64,000 nt of DNA from CAVTUU01 sp045804965 (GTDB lineage: Bacteria; Chloroflexota; Chloroflexia; Thermomicrobiales; UBA6265), in NCBI GenBank assembly GCA_045804965.1, contig JBJMMD010000019.1, positions 35,636-99,635 of the forward strand, read 5' to 3'. Within the stretch, counting starts at the first letter, position 1. The number at the start of each line of letters is the position of its first letter. The notes under the pieces are model-generated. The model searched no databases. It was not told the DNA's origin and saw only the letters and a list, made by a program, of their open reading frames with translations. The translations under genes were made by a program, and so were the position numbers. This document shows, one piece after another, positions 34,687 through 43,677 of this stretch.

Positions 34687-36087
34687 TCACGTTCGAACAA
34701 GATCAAACATTGCCATCTGCGTCGGCGGTCCAAACTCCGGACTCACCGGGCCAACCTCATCGAAGAAGACGGTGTAACCAAAGCGAGCGGCGACGCCGGT
34801 CGCCCACTCCTGAAATTCGGCGCGGGTCCATTCGAACCGGTGGTCTGGGTGGCGCAGACCGCCGGCTGGGAAGTCCTTAAACAATTGGTTGTACTCGCGG
34901 TTCGGCGTCGTGATCACCACCGTGGTGGGATGGGCCGACTCAAACACGACGCGCGCAAAGGCTTCAAGCCGGGACGGATCGAGATGTTCGATGACCTCGA
35001 CGACGGCAGCCGCGTCGAAACCGGCCATGCGCCGATCCCGGTATGTCAGGGCGCCGTGGAGCAGGGTGACCCGGTCCTTGGCCGGTGCGCTATCGAGATG
35101 GAGGCGGCGAAAGGCGATTTCCAGCGAGCGCACCGAGACATCGACACCGGCGATTTCCTTAAATTGCCGATCCTGTAACAGCAAGCCGATGAGCTTCCCT
35201 TCACCGCAGCCAAGGTCCAGCACTCGCTGGGCATGCCGTTCGCGAAGCACCGCGGCCACAGCTTCAAGGCGTTCGCGGTGGAGATTCATCGATCGCTCGA
35301 CGGGATCTTCCTTCAAGTCGATCGGTTCGTCGTCGGTTTCACTTTCCGTTTCCTCATTAACGCTGAGGCGGTCGATGGCGTCGCGCACTAACGTCCTGCG
35401 GTAGCGGAGGTAGCGATCCACGATCAACTGCCGTTCCGGGTGCCGGTCGAGCCACCCTTCACCCCGCCGGAGCAGCTTCTCCAATTCGTCTTCGCCGACC
35501 CAATAGTGTTTATCGTCGTCGAGCACGGGTACGAGCACAGTGAGTTGCCGCAACAAATCCTGCAACCGCGCGGTCGTCGCCAGGTGAATCGTGAAGTAGA
35601 AACCCTCGCCCCAGTCCGGGAATCGCTCGTCCAGCGGATAGCGGTCCGCGTCGACCCGTTCGTACCCGAGCGGGAGAAATAGGCGACGAAGCATCGGCTC
35701 GCCACCGCGACAGCGGAGCACGTCTAGCCGGGCTTCGAGGGGAATCGCCTCGTCGACTAGGTCCGGACGATCTCGGCAACGCCCGGCGAGGGCACTGCCG
35801 AAGACTTCGCCGATGGCAACGCTCAAGAACGAGGAGGCGACATAGGGCCGGTCGTTCACGTACTGGGCGAGCGCAAATCCGCCCGCTTCTCGTCCGCGGC
35901 GGACGAGCCGAATCGGATCGACATCGACCTGGAGCGCGGCCGTGCATCGGGCATCGCTCGTTTCCGGGTAGTAGACCTGCGCTGTGCCGAACGAAAGCGG
36001 AAACGATTGGCAACGGCCAGGGTGCTTGTGCAACAAATAGCCAAGGTCGGTTGTTGGTTGATGTGTTGTCGATATTGTCAACAGCAC
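34687..36087 (-). CDS. hen1: 3'-terminal RNA ribose 2'-O-methyltransferase Hen1
   Basis: The 466-residue protein starts at GTG 36087 with the typical LLTISTTHQPTTDLGYLLHKHPGRCQSFPLSFG. The N-terminal half is the bacterial Hen1 ligase-activating domain, which joins Pnkp. The C-terminal half is a SAM methyltransferase (VLDLGCGEGKLIGLLL) with the Mn2+-binding EVIEHLDPSRLEAF and ITTPNREYNQLF. It methylates the 2'-OH at the repair junction so the RNA resists recutting by ribotoxins. The gene ends 46 bp before the pnkp start, the expected operon order. Confidence 0.94.
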   Translation of the reverse strand: MLLTISTTHQPTTDLGYLLHKHPGRCQSFPLSFGTAQVYYPETSDARCTAALQVDVDPIRLVRRGREAGGFALAQYVNDRPYVASSFLSVAIGEVFGSALAGRCRDRPDLVDEAIPLEARLDVLRCRGGEPMLRRLFLPLGYERVDADRYPLDERFPDWGEGFYFTIHLATTARLQDLLRQLTVLVPVLDDDKHYWVGEDELEKLLRRGEGWLDRHPERQLIVDRYLRYRRTLVRDAIDRLSVNEETESETDDEPIDLKEDPVERSMNLHRERLEAVAAVLRERHAQRVLDLGCGEGKLIGLLLQDRQFKEIAGVDVSVRSLEIAFRRLHLDSAPAKDRVTLLHGALTYRDRRMAGFDAAAVVEVIEHLDPSRLEAFARVVFESAHPTTVVITTPNREYNQLFKDFPAGGLRHPDHRFEWTRAEFQEWATGVAARFGYTVFFDEVGPVSPEFGPPTQMAMFDLVRT

Positions 36088-36300
36088 GTCGGATTCCTAG
36101 CCAACGATGGAAGGCGAGTCGAGACACCAAAAACGAAACTCGGACCGGTCGTCGTTCGTGAGATGTCGGCGTCCACGTTGATTGACGCCGCGCCAATTTC
36201 ACGTTCCAATCGAAGGTTAGGCTACCCTCCGCCGCCTCCGTGCGACAATGCTGGGCGGCGTCATGAGATCGTAACCTGCGCCAAAGGAGTGCGAGCGCAC

Positions 36301-37260
36301 GTGCAAACGGTTGTGGTTGGGGCCGGAGCGATGGGGTCGCTGCTAGCCGGGCGGATGGTGGCCGCGGGCGAGCCGGTCACGCTCTTGGGCCGGCCATCGC
36401 CGCATCTCGATGCCATCCGCACGCATGGATTGACGGTCGAGGAGCTCGACGGCTCACACCAGAACGTGAAGATCCCGCTCGCGGTGGAGCCGGATGTGGC
36501 GCGGACGGCAGATCTCATCGTCGTCCTCGTCAAGACCTATGCGACCACGGATGCGATTGGCTCGCTGAAAGCACATTTGAGTAACGCCGCCGTCGTACTG
36601 ACCTTGCAAAACGGGCTGGGCAACGCGTCGGCGCTGCGGGCGATCCTGAACCCCAGCGGTCGCGGCGCCCGCGAGATCTTGACCGGCGTCACCACCGAGG
36701 CTGCGTTTCGGGAAAAACCGGGCGTGATCATCCACGCCGGACGCGGCCAGACTGTGATCGGCCGCGAGGGCGGCGGCGCAAGTCCTCGCACCGGCAAAGT
36801 CGTCGGTCATCTGACGAAGTCGGGCTGGCCATCGAAAGCGGTCGTCGATATCGACCGCTGGATTTGGCGCAAACTGGCGATCAACGCCGCGATCAACCCC
36901 CTCACCGCGCTCACGGGCCGAACGAACGCGGCGATTGCCGATGATCCATATCTTTGGAGCGCGGCCAAAGGGCTGGCCGGGGAAGCAGCGGCGGTCGCGG
37001 CCGCCCGCGGTCACGACCTCGGCGACATCGCGCGCGCGGTGGCCGATGTCGCCCGCGCCACTGGCGAGAATCGCTCGTCGATGCTGGCCGATCTCGATCT
37101 GGGGATCCGAACTGAAATCGACGCGATCAACGGCGCGGTCGTGCAAGAAGGCCGACGCCTCGGCGTATCCGTCGCCGCCAATCAGCTTGCCCTCTCGCTG
37201 GTCAGCTTGCGCGAGCAGGAAATCGCCGAAGCGGCCCACGATCGCTCACCGCGAACTTGA
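36301..37260 (+). CDS. panE: 2-dehydropantoate 2-reductase (ketopantoate reductase)
   Basis: The 319-residue protein opens with a Rossmann motif VVVGAGAMGSLLAGRMVAAGEPVTLLGRP, followed by VLVKTYATTDAI and LQNGLGN, the conserved GVTTEAAF, and the catalytic-Lys region IWRKLAINAAINPLTALTGRTN. The C-terminal ApbA_C domain carries SSMLADLDLGIRTEIDAINGAVV. It reduces 2-dehydropantoate to pantoate with NADPH. GTG at 36301 has AAAGGAG 11 nt upstream. panB follows after 10 bp and panC after panB, so this is a pantothenate operon. Confidence 0.93.
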   Translation: MQTVVVGAGAMGSLLAGRMVAAGEPVTLLGRPSPHLDAIRTHGLTVEELDGSHQNVKIPLAVEPDVARTADLIVVLVKTYATTDAIGSLKAHLSNAAVVLTLQNGLGNASALRAILNPSGRGAREILTGVTTEAAFREKPGVIIHAGRGQTVIGREGGGASPRTGKVVGHLTKSGWPSKAVVDIDRWIWRKLAINAAINPLTALTGRTNAAIADDPYLWSAAKGLAGEAAAVAAARGHDLGDIARAVADVARATGENRSSMLADLDLGIRTEIDAINGAVVQEGRRLGVSVAANQLALSLVSLREQEIAEAAHDRSPRT

Positions 37261-37270
37261 GAGTTCCCTA

Positions 37271-38140
37271 ATGTCAAAGGAAAAGCGCCAAAAACTCGGT
37301 GCGCAGGCCATCACCGAACGCAAGGGCGGTCCGAAACTGACCATGCTCGCCGCCTACGACTTCCTAACGGCGCGCCTGATCGAAGCGGCGGGCGTCGATG
37401 TGATCCTCGTCGGCGATTCGCTAGGCATGGTCGTGCTCGGATACGAATCAACGGTGCCGGTGACAGTCGAGGACATCATCCACCACACACGCGCGGTCGT
37501 CCGCGGCGCACCGAATACGCACATCGTCGCCGACATGCCCTTCTTGTCGTATCACGTGAGTGATGCCCAGGCGATTGAAAACGCGGGGCGCTTGATCCAG
37601 CATGGCGGGGCAGATTCGGTCAAACTCGAAGGCGGCCGCCGAATCGCGGACCGGGTTCGGGCCATTGTGAATGCCGGCATTCCGGTGATGGGCCACGTCG
37701 GACTCACGCCGCAAACAGCCGGCGGTCCCGCTGGGTTTCGGGTGCAAGGGCGCGATCTGCCGTCGGCGCGGGCGATTGTCGAGGACGCTGAGGCAGTTGC
37801 CGCGGCGGGTGTGTTCAGCATCGTGGTCGAAGCGATTCCCGCCGAACTTGGGCGGATCATCACTGCCCGGGTCGACGTGCCGACCATTGGCATTGGCGCG
37901 GGCGCGGATTGTGACGGGCAAGTGCTGGTTTCAGCGGATCTCCTCGGTCTTGACGACCGGGTGTCGCTCAAATTTGCGAAGCGGTACGTCGAGCTCGCAC
38001 CGGTGATCGATCAAGCCTTCGCGAGCTACGTTCAAGAAGTGCAAGCAGGCGCATTTCCGGCCCAAGAGCAGAGCTTTACAATGAAACCGGAAGTACTTCA
38101 GGCGCTCGAAGATTCGCTGAAGTCTGACAATCCAGACTGA
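37271..38140 (+). CDS. panB: 3-methyl-2-oxobutanoate hydroxymethyltransferase
   Basis: The 289-residue enzyme makes ketopantoate from 2-oxoisovalerate and methylene-tetrahydrofolate. Clear PanB blocks are LTMLAAYDFLTARLIEAAGVDVILVGDSLGMVVLGYEST, VADMPFLSYHVSD, SVKLEGGRRIADRVRAIVNAGIPVMGHVGLTPQ and IPTIGIGAG-like VPTIGIGAGADCDGQVLVSADLLGL. The start at 37271 lies 10 bp after the panE stop. Length is normal for the family. The enzyme acts in the cytosol, and panE and panC complete the pantoate branch. Confidence 0.95.
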   Translation: MSKEKRQKLGAQAITERKGGPKLTMLAAYDFLTARLIEAAGVDVILVGDSLGMVVLGYESTVPVTVEDIIHHTRAVVRGAPNTHIVADMPFLSYHVSDAQAIENAGRLIQHGGADSVKLEGGRRIADRVRAIVNAGIPVMGHVGLTPQTAGGPAGFRVQGRDLPSARAIVEDAEAVAAAGVFSIVVEAIPAELGRIITARVDVPTIGIGAGADCDGQVLVSADLLGLDDRVSLKFAKRYVELAPVIDQAFASYVQEVQAGAFPAQEQSFTMKPEVLQALEDSLKSDNPD

Positions 38141-38510
38141 TCAGAGGCGCTCCCGCGTCATGCCGTGCTTGCCAAGACAGCTGACTCGGATGATGAGGGT
38201 GGTTGGCAGAGCCAGATTCTTCACCTTCGCGCAGTACTCTGGCCAGGCATCGATGTTCTGATGCACCGGCACGGTGTCGGCCAGGCGTCGAGGTCTGTGT
38301 CAGCCCTGGAAGGGCTTCGTCTGTCCTCGCCCGGACCTTCAGCTCCGGGCGCGGCAACCGGACAGCGACGCGAGGACGGACTACTCAGAATGACGGAGGT
38401 GAGGGAATCTGAATGACGGAGAAAAACGCTCAGCATGCCGAAGGGAGTGGCGCGTAGGAAGACGGGGCTAGGGTGAGTGTTAGGTCCGCGCCTAAGCGAG
38501 ACAGCGAAGT
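38141..38510. other. Repeat-bearing gap between panB and panC
   Basis: The 370-bp gap holds two repeat units of the GTCATCCTGAGCG/CTCAGAATGACGG type. No ORF is supported. Confidence 0.6.
38160..38450. repeat. Dispersed repeat cluster 2
   Basis: A left unit at about 38196-38232 (GGTGGTTGGCAG, then AGATTCTTCACCTTCGC) matches the unit at 45248-45280. A right unit CTCAGAATGACGGAGG lies at 38384-38399, followed by GAATGACGGAG at about 38411-38421. An inner GC-rich hairpin region (CTGGAAGGGCTTC, GTCCTCGCCCGG) lies between. Confidence 0.6.
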
Positions 38511-39353
38511 ATGGACAAAAGGGTAGTCCACAGGCAGGCGGAACTCCGCGAGGAGCTCGAGACGGCGAACGTTGGTTTGGTGCCGACGATGGGCGCGCTC
38601 CACGAGGGGCATCTGGCCTTGATTCGCCGTTCGGTCAGCGACAACGAACGCACGGTCGTCAGCCTCTTCATCAACCCGACCCAGTTCAACAATCCCGCGG
38701 ATCTCGCGGCCTATCCTCGCGATCTTGATCGCGACCTCGCACGTGCGGCAGAGGCCGGGGCCGATCTCATCTACGCGCCCGACGTGCCTGAGGTCTATCC
38801 CGACGGCTTTGCAACCTCGGTCGAAGTCGCGGGCCTAACCGACAAGTGGGATGGGACGGCCCGGCCCGGGCACTTCAAGGGCGTGGCAACGGTTGTCACG
38901 ATTCTGCTCAACAGCGTCCGCCCGGCGCGCAGTTATTTCGGCGAAAAGGACTTCCAGCAACTCGTCGTCGTCCGCCGATTGCACCGAGATCTCGCTCTAC
39001 CCGGTGAAATTGTAGGCTGCCCGACCGTCCGCGATGAGGACGGGCTCGCCCTCAGCTCTCGTAACGCCCGGCTCAGTCCGGATGAGCGGAAAGCCGCGGC
39101 TACCATCCCGCGTGTGCTCACCCAGATGGTAGAACTCGCGGCTTCGGGCGAGCGCAGATCGAGCAAACTTCTGCAGGTTGGCAACCTTGTTTTGTTCGAC
39201 GAGCTTCTCGTGACGTGCGACTACCTGGCGATTGTCGATCCCGAAAACCTCGAACCAGTCGAGGTCGTAAGTCCGGGGTCGAGAGCGCTCATCGCGGCCA
39301 GAGTCGGACCTGTCCGCCTGATCGACAACATGGAGCTGTTACCTTCCACGTAG
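38511..39353 (+). CDS. panC: Pantothenate synthetase
   Basis: The 280-residue enzyme ligates pantoate and beta-alanine with ATP. The first adenylate-forming motif is VGLVPTMGALHEGHLALIRRS, with the HxGH of this superfamily in LHEGH. FINPTQFNNPADLAAYPRD, a conserved YPDGFAT, the GHFKGVATVV block, FGEKDFQQL and a KMSKS-like SSRNARLSPDER follow. The third pan gene in order, it is set apart by the repeat-bearing gap. panD (aspartate decarboxylase) is not in the window. Confidence 0.95.
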   Translation: MDKRVVHRQAELREELETANVGLVPTMGALHEGHLALIRRSVSDNERTVVSLFINPTQFNNPADLAAYPRDLDRDLARAAEAGADLIYAPDVPEVYPDGFATSVEVAGLTDKWDGTARPGHFKGVATVVTILLNSVRPARSYFGEKDFQQLVVVRRLHRDLALPGEIVGCPTVRDEDGLALSSRNARLSPDERKAAATIPRVLTQMVELAASGERRSSKLLQVGNLVLFDELLVTCDYLAIVDPENLEPVEVVSPGSRALIAARVGPVRLIDNMELLPST

Positions 39354-39363
39354 GACGCACCTC

Positions 39364-40146
39364 ATGATCGACCGTTTTGCGGGCACCGCCGAATACTATG
39401 CAAAGTACCGCCCCGGCTATCCGTCCGCGGTTTTCGATCGCGTCCGCTCTGCATTTCGCCTCGACGGCAACGGGCGGCTGCTCGACCTCGGGTGCGGCAC
39501 AGGGGAAATCGCGCGGCCACTGCATACCGATTTTGAGGACGTCGTTGGTTTGGATATCAGTCAAGAGATGATTGACGAGGCCGAACGGCGGAGCGCGCTC
39601 GCGGGTATCACCAATATCACGTGGATGCGCATGCCCGCCGAGGAACTATCTGAATGCCTTGGCCCGTTCCGGCTGGCGACCTTGGGCAACGCGTTCCATT
39701 GGATGCAACAAGCCGAGGTCCTCAAACGAGTCTATGCGCTGATCGAGCCAACGGGCGGCGTGGTGATTCTTGGCAATCCAGGCGGGTTCTGGGCGGGCGA
39801 CGATCCCTGGGAGGGAGTGGTGCAAGAAGTACTCGAACGCTGGCTGGCACAGTGGCGTGGCGCGCGACAGGGCATCACCCCAAACGGAGACGGCGCCGAG
39901 AAGGTCTCCATCGCCGCATCTCGCTTTGTCGACGTCGAGCTCGGTGAGCACCGGTGGCAGCGAGCGGTCGATGTCGACACGATCATCGGAGAGGTCTTTT
40001 CAACCTCGTTCGCGAGCAGGGCGGTGCTTGGCGAAAAGGCCGATGCGTTCGCTGCCGATTTGCGGAAGTCGCTTCTTGCCCTCGAGCCGAGCGGACGGTT
40101 TATCGAACGCATACGAACTGAATTCATCTTCGGGTATAAGCACTGA
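39364..40146 (+). CDS. Class I SAM-dependent methyltransferase
   Basis: The 260-residue protein has the SAM-binding motif LLDLGCGTGEIARPL, an acidic turn VVGLDISQEMIDEAERRSALAG, motif II (ITWMRMPAEELSECLGPFRLATLGNAFHWM) and post-motif GGVVILGNPGGFW. The layout is that of BioC/UbiE-type Methyltransf_11 enzymes acting on small molecules; substrate unknown. It begins 10 bp after panC, so it may be read with the pan genes, although no biochemical link is clear. Confidence 0.88.
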   Translation: MIDRFAGTAEYYAKYRPGYPSAVFDRVRSAFRLDGNGRLLDLGCGTGEIARPLHTDFEDVVGLDISQEMIDEAERRSALAGITNITWMRMPAEELSECLGPFRLATLGNAFHWMQQAEVLKRVYALIEPTGGVVILGNPGGFWAGDDPWEGVVQEVLERWLAQWRGARQGITPNGDGAEKVSIAASRFVDVELGEHRWQRAVDVDTIIGEVFSTSFASRAVLGEKADAFAADLRKSLLALEPSGRFIERIRTEFIFGYKH

Positions 40147-40153
40147 TCGCAGT

Positions 40154-40411
40154 TCAACCGATTGGCGCCGTACCGTCCGGCACGCCCCACGCGATCGAGA
40201 GTTCGCCATCGATGACGAGGCGCACGCATAGCCCAGCGAGGCAGCCGGCTGCTTGGCACGTGGGCAGGCAGAAGTGCGCCCGCGCGCAGGCGAGGCAATA
40301 GGCGGCGCGGCAATTGCCGCACCAGCCGAATGGTTCGGGGAGTTCGACGCCGCAGACGGCGCACGCGGTCGACTGCATCAACAAGGGCCGGTCGTCTGCC
40401 ATCTGGCTCAT
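40154..40411 (-). CDS. Small Cys-rich protein, likely zinc-binding
   Basis: The 85-residue protein contains ten cysteines in paired patterns: CAVCG, CGNC, CLAC, FC, TC, GC and C near the centre, which fits a small zinc-finger-type fold. The C-terminus is LVIDGELSIAWGVPDG. It overlaps the stop of the ABC permease gene by 4 bp (ATGA), so its translation is coupled. I do not know the family. A role as a regulator or partner of the transporter is an inference from position only. Confidence 0.6.
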   Translation of the reverse strand: MSQMADDRPLLMQSTACAVCGVELPEPFGWCGNCRAAYCLACARAHFCLPTCQAAGCLAGLCVRLVIDGELSIAWGVPDGTAPIG

Positions 40412-41175
40412 TCCTCGGCGGCAACGTATCGCCGCCAGGGAAGGGCGATCCGTTCAAGCGCGCTGACGAGCGCAAAGAGCGCGACGCCCAGCAACGAGAG
40501 CACGACGATGCTGGCGAACACGCGGGCTGTCAGCTGTTGGGCCGATGCCCGGCGCATGAGATAGCCGAGACCGGCGCTCGATGCAATGAGCTCGCCGAAC
40601 ACGGCCCCGATCACACAGACGGTGATCGCCACCCGCGCTCCCGAAAAGAGAGAGGGCAATGACGAGGGCCACTTCGCCAGTCGGAACCGTGTCCAACGGC
40701 CCGCGCCGAGCGCGCGGAGGAGATCGAGCAGCTCGCGATCGGTGCCGCGCAGGCCGTCGACCATGGTGACCACGATCGGAAAAAATCCGATCAGGGCGGT
40801 GATCAGCACTTTCGGCATCAGCCCGTAGCCGAACCAGATCAGGACCAGCGGCGCGAGGGCGAAGATCGGGATCGTTTGGCTGGCAATCACGATCGGGTAG
40901 ATCGCGCGCTCGGCGATAACCGAGGCGTCGATCACGATGGCCAACAGCACCCCCGCGATCAGCGCCAATGCGAATCCCAGCCCAATCTCTTCTGCGGTCA
41001 CGCGAGCGTTATGCCAAAGAAGATCGCGGTCCTTCCAGAGCGTTTTCAGGATGTCGCTCGGTGGCGGCAGGAGCCATGCCGGCGTGTCGCGCACGCGCAC
41101 CCAAAGTTCCCAGAAGATCGCCACGAGCACGAGCAGCAGAACCGGCGCGAGCCAGCGCCGCACCCGCGCGGTCAC
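40408..41175 (-). CDS. ABC transporter permease (SsuC/TauC/ThiX type)
   Basis: The 255-residue protein has six membrane helices and the inner-membrane permease motif EAA (DRELLDLLRALGAGRWTRFRLAKWPSSLPSLFSGARVAITVCVIGAVFGELI). It follows the N-terminal VLLLVLVAIFWELWVRVRDTPAWLLPPPSDILKTLW typical of nitrate/sulfonate/taurine and pyrimidine-precursor importers. GTG at 41175 overlaps the ATPase stop. The operon contains ATPase and permease but no substrate-binding protein, so the cargo is unknown. Confidence 0.93.
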   Translation of the reverse strand: MTARVRRWLAPVLLLVLVAIFWELWVRVRDTPAWLLPPPSDILKTLWKDRDLLWHNARVTAEEIGLGFALALIAGVLLAIVIDASVIAERAIYPIVIASQTIPIFALAPLVLIWFGYGLMPKVLITALIGFFPIVVTMVDGLRGTDRELLDLLRALGAGRWTRFRLAKWPSSLPSLFSGARVAITVCVIGAVFGELIASSAGLGYLMRRASAQQLTARVFASIVVLSLLGVALFALVSALERIALPWRRYVAAEE

Positions 41176-41993
41176 TCGGGACCGCCGATCAGGCCAATTG
41201 CCCGCAGGATCGCGGCCTTGTGTGCGACGAACGCGTCGCTGGTGACCATCGACCGCCGTCGCGGCCGGGGCAGGACGATCCGTTCTTCATGGACGATCTG
41301 TCCCGGCCGATGTGAGATCGCGATTACGCGGTCGGCGAGGAAAACCGCCTCTTCGACATCGTGCGTGACAAGCATGACCGTTCGCGCCTCCCGGTCAAGC
41401 AGATCGAGCAGAAAATCTTGCATCGACGCCCGGGTGAGCGCATCGAGCGCCCCGAACGGCTCATCGAGTAAGAGCAGCGGTCTCCCCGCCAGGATGGTCC
41501 GCAAAAAGGCGACGCGCTGCCGCATCCCGCCCGAGAGTTGCGCAGGATAGGCATGCTCGAATCCCGCCAGCCCAAACTCTAGGAAGCGCGCCTTCGCGCG
41601 CTTGCGCGCCTCGCTCCGGGAGATGCCCGCAACTTCGAGCGCGACCGCCGCGTTGTCGAGCGCCCTCCGCCACGGCATGAGCAAATCCCGTTGCCGCATG
41701 TACGCCGAGCGTCCGAGCCGGGCAGCTTCCGAGGCGGGCCGGCCGTTGAGCAGAATCAGCCCTTCGTCCGGCGCAGACAGCCCGGCCACGATGTCGAGCA
41801 ACGTGCTCTTCCCCGAACCCGAGGGGCCAATCAGAGCCACAAACTCTTCGTCCGCGACCGCCAGCGAAATATCGTCGAGGACCGGCAGCCACCGCTCGCC
41901 TTCGCGATACGAGGCGCGGACATGATCGAGCGCGACGCCGGGCGCCGCGATCGTGCGCGCAAGTTCAGTTCGCTCAGGGGCAATCTGCGTCAT
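41172..41993 (-). CDS. ABC transporter ATP-binding protein (SsuB/TauB/ThiZ type)
   Basis: The 273-residue protein has Walker A (GPSGSGKSTLLDIVAGL), the signature LSGGMRQRVAFLRTILAGRP, Walker B (LLLLDEPFGALD) and the switch His (VMLVTHDVEEAVFLADRV). It is the ATPase for the permease encoded next. Start at 41993 (MTQIAPERTELART) has AGGAAACG upstream, and a longer frame from 42104 is not supported. A perfect 14-nt palindrome CCTGCCCGGGCAGG lies at 42011-42024 just upstream. Confidence 0.93.
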   Translation of the reverse strand: MTQIAPERTELARTIAAPGVALDHVRASYREGERWLPVLDDISLAVADEEFVALIGPSGSGKSTLLDIVAGLSAPDEGLILLNGRPASEAARLGRSAYMRQRDLLMPWRRALDNAAVALEVAGISRSEARKRAKARFLEFGLAGFEHAYPAQLSGGMRQRVAFLRTILAGRPLLLLDEPFGALDALTRASMQDFLLDLLDREARTVMLVTHDVEEAVFLADRVIAISHRPGQIVHEERIVLPRPRRRSMVTSDAFVAHKAAILRAIGLIGGPE

Positions 41994-42010
41994 CCGCGAA
42001 TCGTTTCCTT

Positions 42011-42024
42011 CCTGCCCGGGCAGG
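42011..42024. promoter_or_regulatory. 14-nt perfect palindrome upstream of the ABC operon
   Basis: CCTGCCCGGGCAGG is fully self-complementary and lies 18 bp before the ATPase start, overlapping the region of its ribosome-binding site. It could be an operator; the class of regulator is not known. It could also be chance in GC-rich DNA. Confidence 0.3.
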
Positions 42025-42168
42025 CGAGCCCCCGAACTAGGCTCGATCGCGTCATTGTAACGATCCTGGCCGCGGCGAAGCGGGCCGGTAGGAGTCGGTG
42101 ACATCCTGGTTTAGACTGGCTGGCGTGAGGACATCGCGCGTTGCGCTCACCGATCGTGATGGGAACTG

Positions 42169-43599
42169 ATGACGGCCCGGACTGACGCCAACCAATTGCT
42201 CGTGAAGTTGCTGCCCCCACCGCAGGCAGAGATCGTCGCGCGCCTCGGCGACGCCTTTGCCCAAGCGGGCGCGGACCTGTATCTGGTCGGCGGGGTAGTG
42301 CGCGATCTGCTGCTCGGGCGCAAGATCGGGAACGATCTCGATTTTGCGACCAACGCGCCGCCGGAAAATACGCAACAGATCGGCGCGCTCGCAAAACCAA
42401 CCTCGGTCTATCTCGTCGGCGAGAAATTCGGCACGGTCGGCTTCGTGTTCGGAACCGATTCGCCGATCCTGGCCGAGATCACGACCTATCGCCGCGAGGA
42501 GTATCTCGACGGCACTCGCCATCCCCAGGTGGAATTGACGACAAGCCTGGCCGAGGACCTCTCGCGGCGCGATTTCACCGTCAACGCGATTGCCACCGAC
42601 GCCAAAACCGGCCGCTTCGTCGACCCATTCGATGGACAATCTGATCTGGCGCGAGGCATCCTGCGCGCGGTCGGCAATCCCGACGATCGCTTTGCCGAGG
42701 ATCCGCTTCGCTTGCTGCGGGCAGCCCGATTTGTCTCTCAGCTCGGACTTCTGATCGAGCCGGACACGCTCGCGGCGATGCGGCAGGGAGCGCCGTCGCT
42801 GGCCCGCATCAGCATCGAGCGCATCTACGCCGAGCTCACCAAGCTGCTCACCGGCCCGCATCCCGAACACGGGCTGGAAACGCTGCGCGAGACCGAACTT
42901 TTCGCAACGGCGATGCCGGAGCTGGCATCGCTCGTCGACGCGGCAAACACCTGGCCCGGGATTCGCCGCGAAAAGAACCTGTGGGAACACACCAAACGCG
43001 TCGTCGCCCAAACGCCGCCCCGTCCGGCCGTGCGCTGGGCCGCCGTGCTCCACGACGCTGCCAAGCCGCAGACCCGAACGGTCGACGAATTGGGCGAAGT
43101 GCATTTCATCGGTCATGAGCGCGTGGGGGCGGACCTGGCCGGGAAACTCCTACGCCGGTTGAATGCCGACCGGCAGATGATCCACACCGTCCAACGCCTG
43201 GTTGAGCTCCACCTTCGGCCTGCCTCCTACGATCCAGACTGGACCGACAGCGCCGTTCGCCGGCTCATGCTCGAAGCGGGCACTGTGCTCGACGACTTGC
43301 TCGATCTCGTCGCGGCCGACGTCACCTCCGCTCGCGAGGACAAGCAACACGCGGCCGCGCAGCGCATCGCCGAGCTCAAGGCGCGCATTCAGCACCTCGA
43401 ACAAGAACGCGCGCTCGCCGAATTCAAGAGTCCGCTCGACGGCGACGAATTGATGCGTCTGTTTGACCGCCCGCCCGGCCGCTGGATCGCGACGATCAAG
43501 GATCAACTCCGAGAAATGGTGCTCGACGGCGAGCTCGCGCCGAACGACAAAGCGCAGGCGGCGGAGATCGCAAAATCGATGCTTGAACGCGCTGGCTAA
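42169..43599 (+). CDS. CCA tRNA nucleotidyltransferase / poly(A) polymerase family with HD domain
   Basis: The 476-residue protein has the class II nucleotidyltransferase head LYLVGGVVRDLLLGRKIGNDLDFATNA (GG motif and DLD metal ligands), the conserved RRDFTVNAI and ADPLRLLRAARF-like EDPLRLLRAARFVSQLG. An HD region follows (VLHDAAKPQTRTVDELGEVHFIGHERVGADLA), then a helical tail (LKARIQHLEQERALAEFK). It would add or repair the CCA end of tRNA. HD-containing forms can also have phosphodiesterase activity. The length is typical of HD-fused CCA/poly(A) enzymes. Confidence 0.93.
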   Translation: MTARTDANQLLVKLLPPPQAEIVARLGDAFAQAGADLYLVGGVVRDLLLGRKIGNDLDFATNAPPENTQQIGALAKPTSVYLVGEKFGTVGFVFGTDSPILAEITTYRREEYLDGTRHPQVELTTSLAEDLSRRDFTVNAIATDAKTGRFVDPFDGQSDLARGILRAVGNPDDRFAEDPLRLLRAARFVSQLGLLIEPDTLAAMRQGAPSLARISIERIYAELTKLLTGPHPEHGLETLRETELFATAMPELASLVDAANTWPGIRREKNLWEHTKRVVAQTPPRPAVRWAAVLHDAAKPQTRTVDELGEVHFIGHERVGADLAGKLLRRLNADRQMIHTVQRLVELHLRPASYDPDWTDSAVRRLMLEAGTVLDDLLDLVAADVTSAREDKQHAAAQRIAELKARIQHLEQERALAEFKSPLDGDELMRLFDRPPGRWIATIKDQLREMVLDGELAPNDKAQAAEIAKSMLERAG

Positions 43600-43677
43600 C
43601 GCCGGGTCCCCGTAGCGATTCACCTAAACGTATTGCACAATATCCTCTGGAAAATGCGCCCTTCGAAGGAGACCGCG

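Noticed and set aside
41994..42168. Possible TPP riboswitch upstream of the ABC importer operon
   Set aside because: The transporter type suggested thiamine-precursor uptake, but the leader lacks the conserved CTGAGA and GGGGTGC-type elements on the minus strand.
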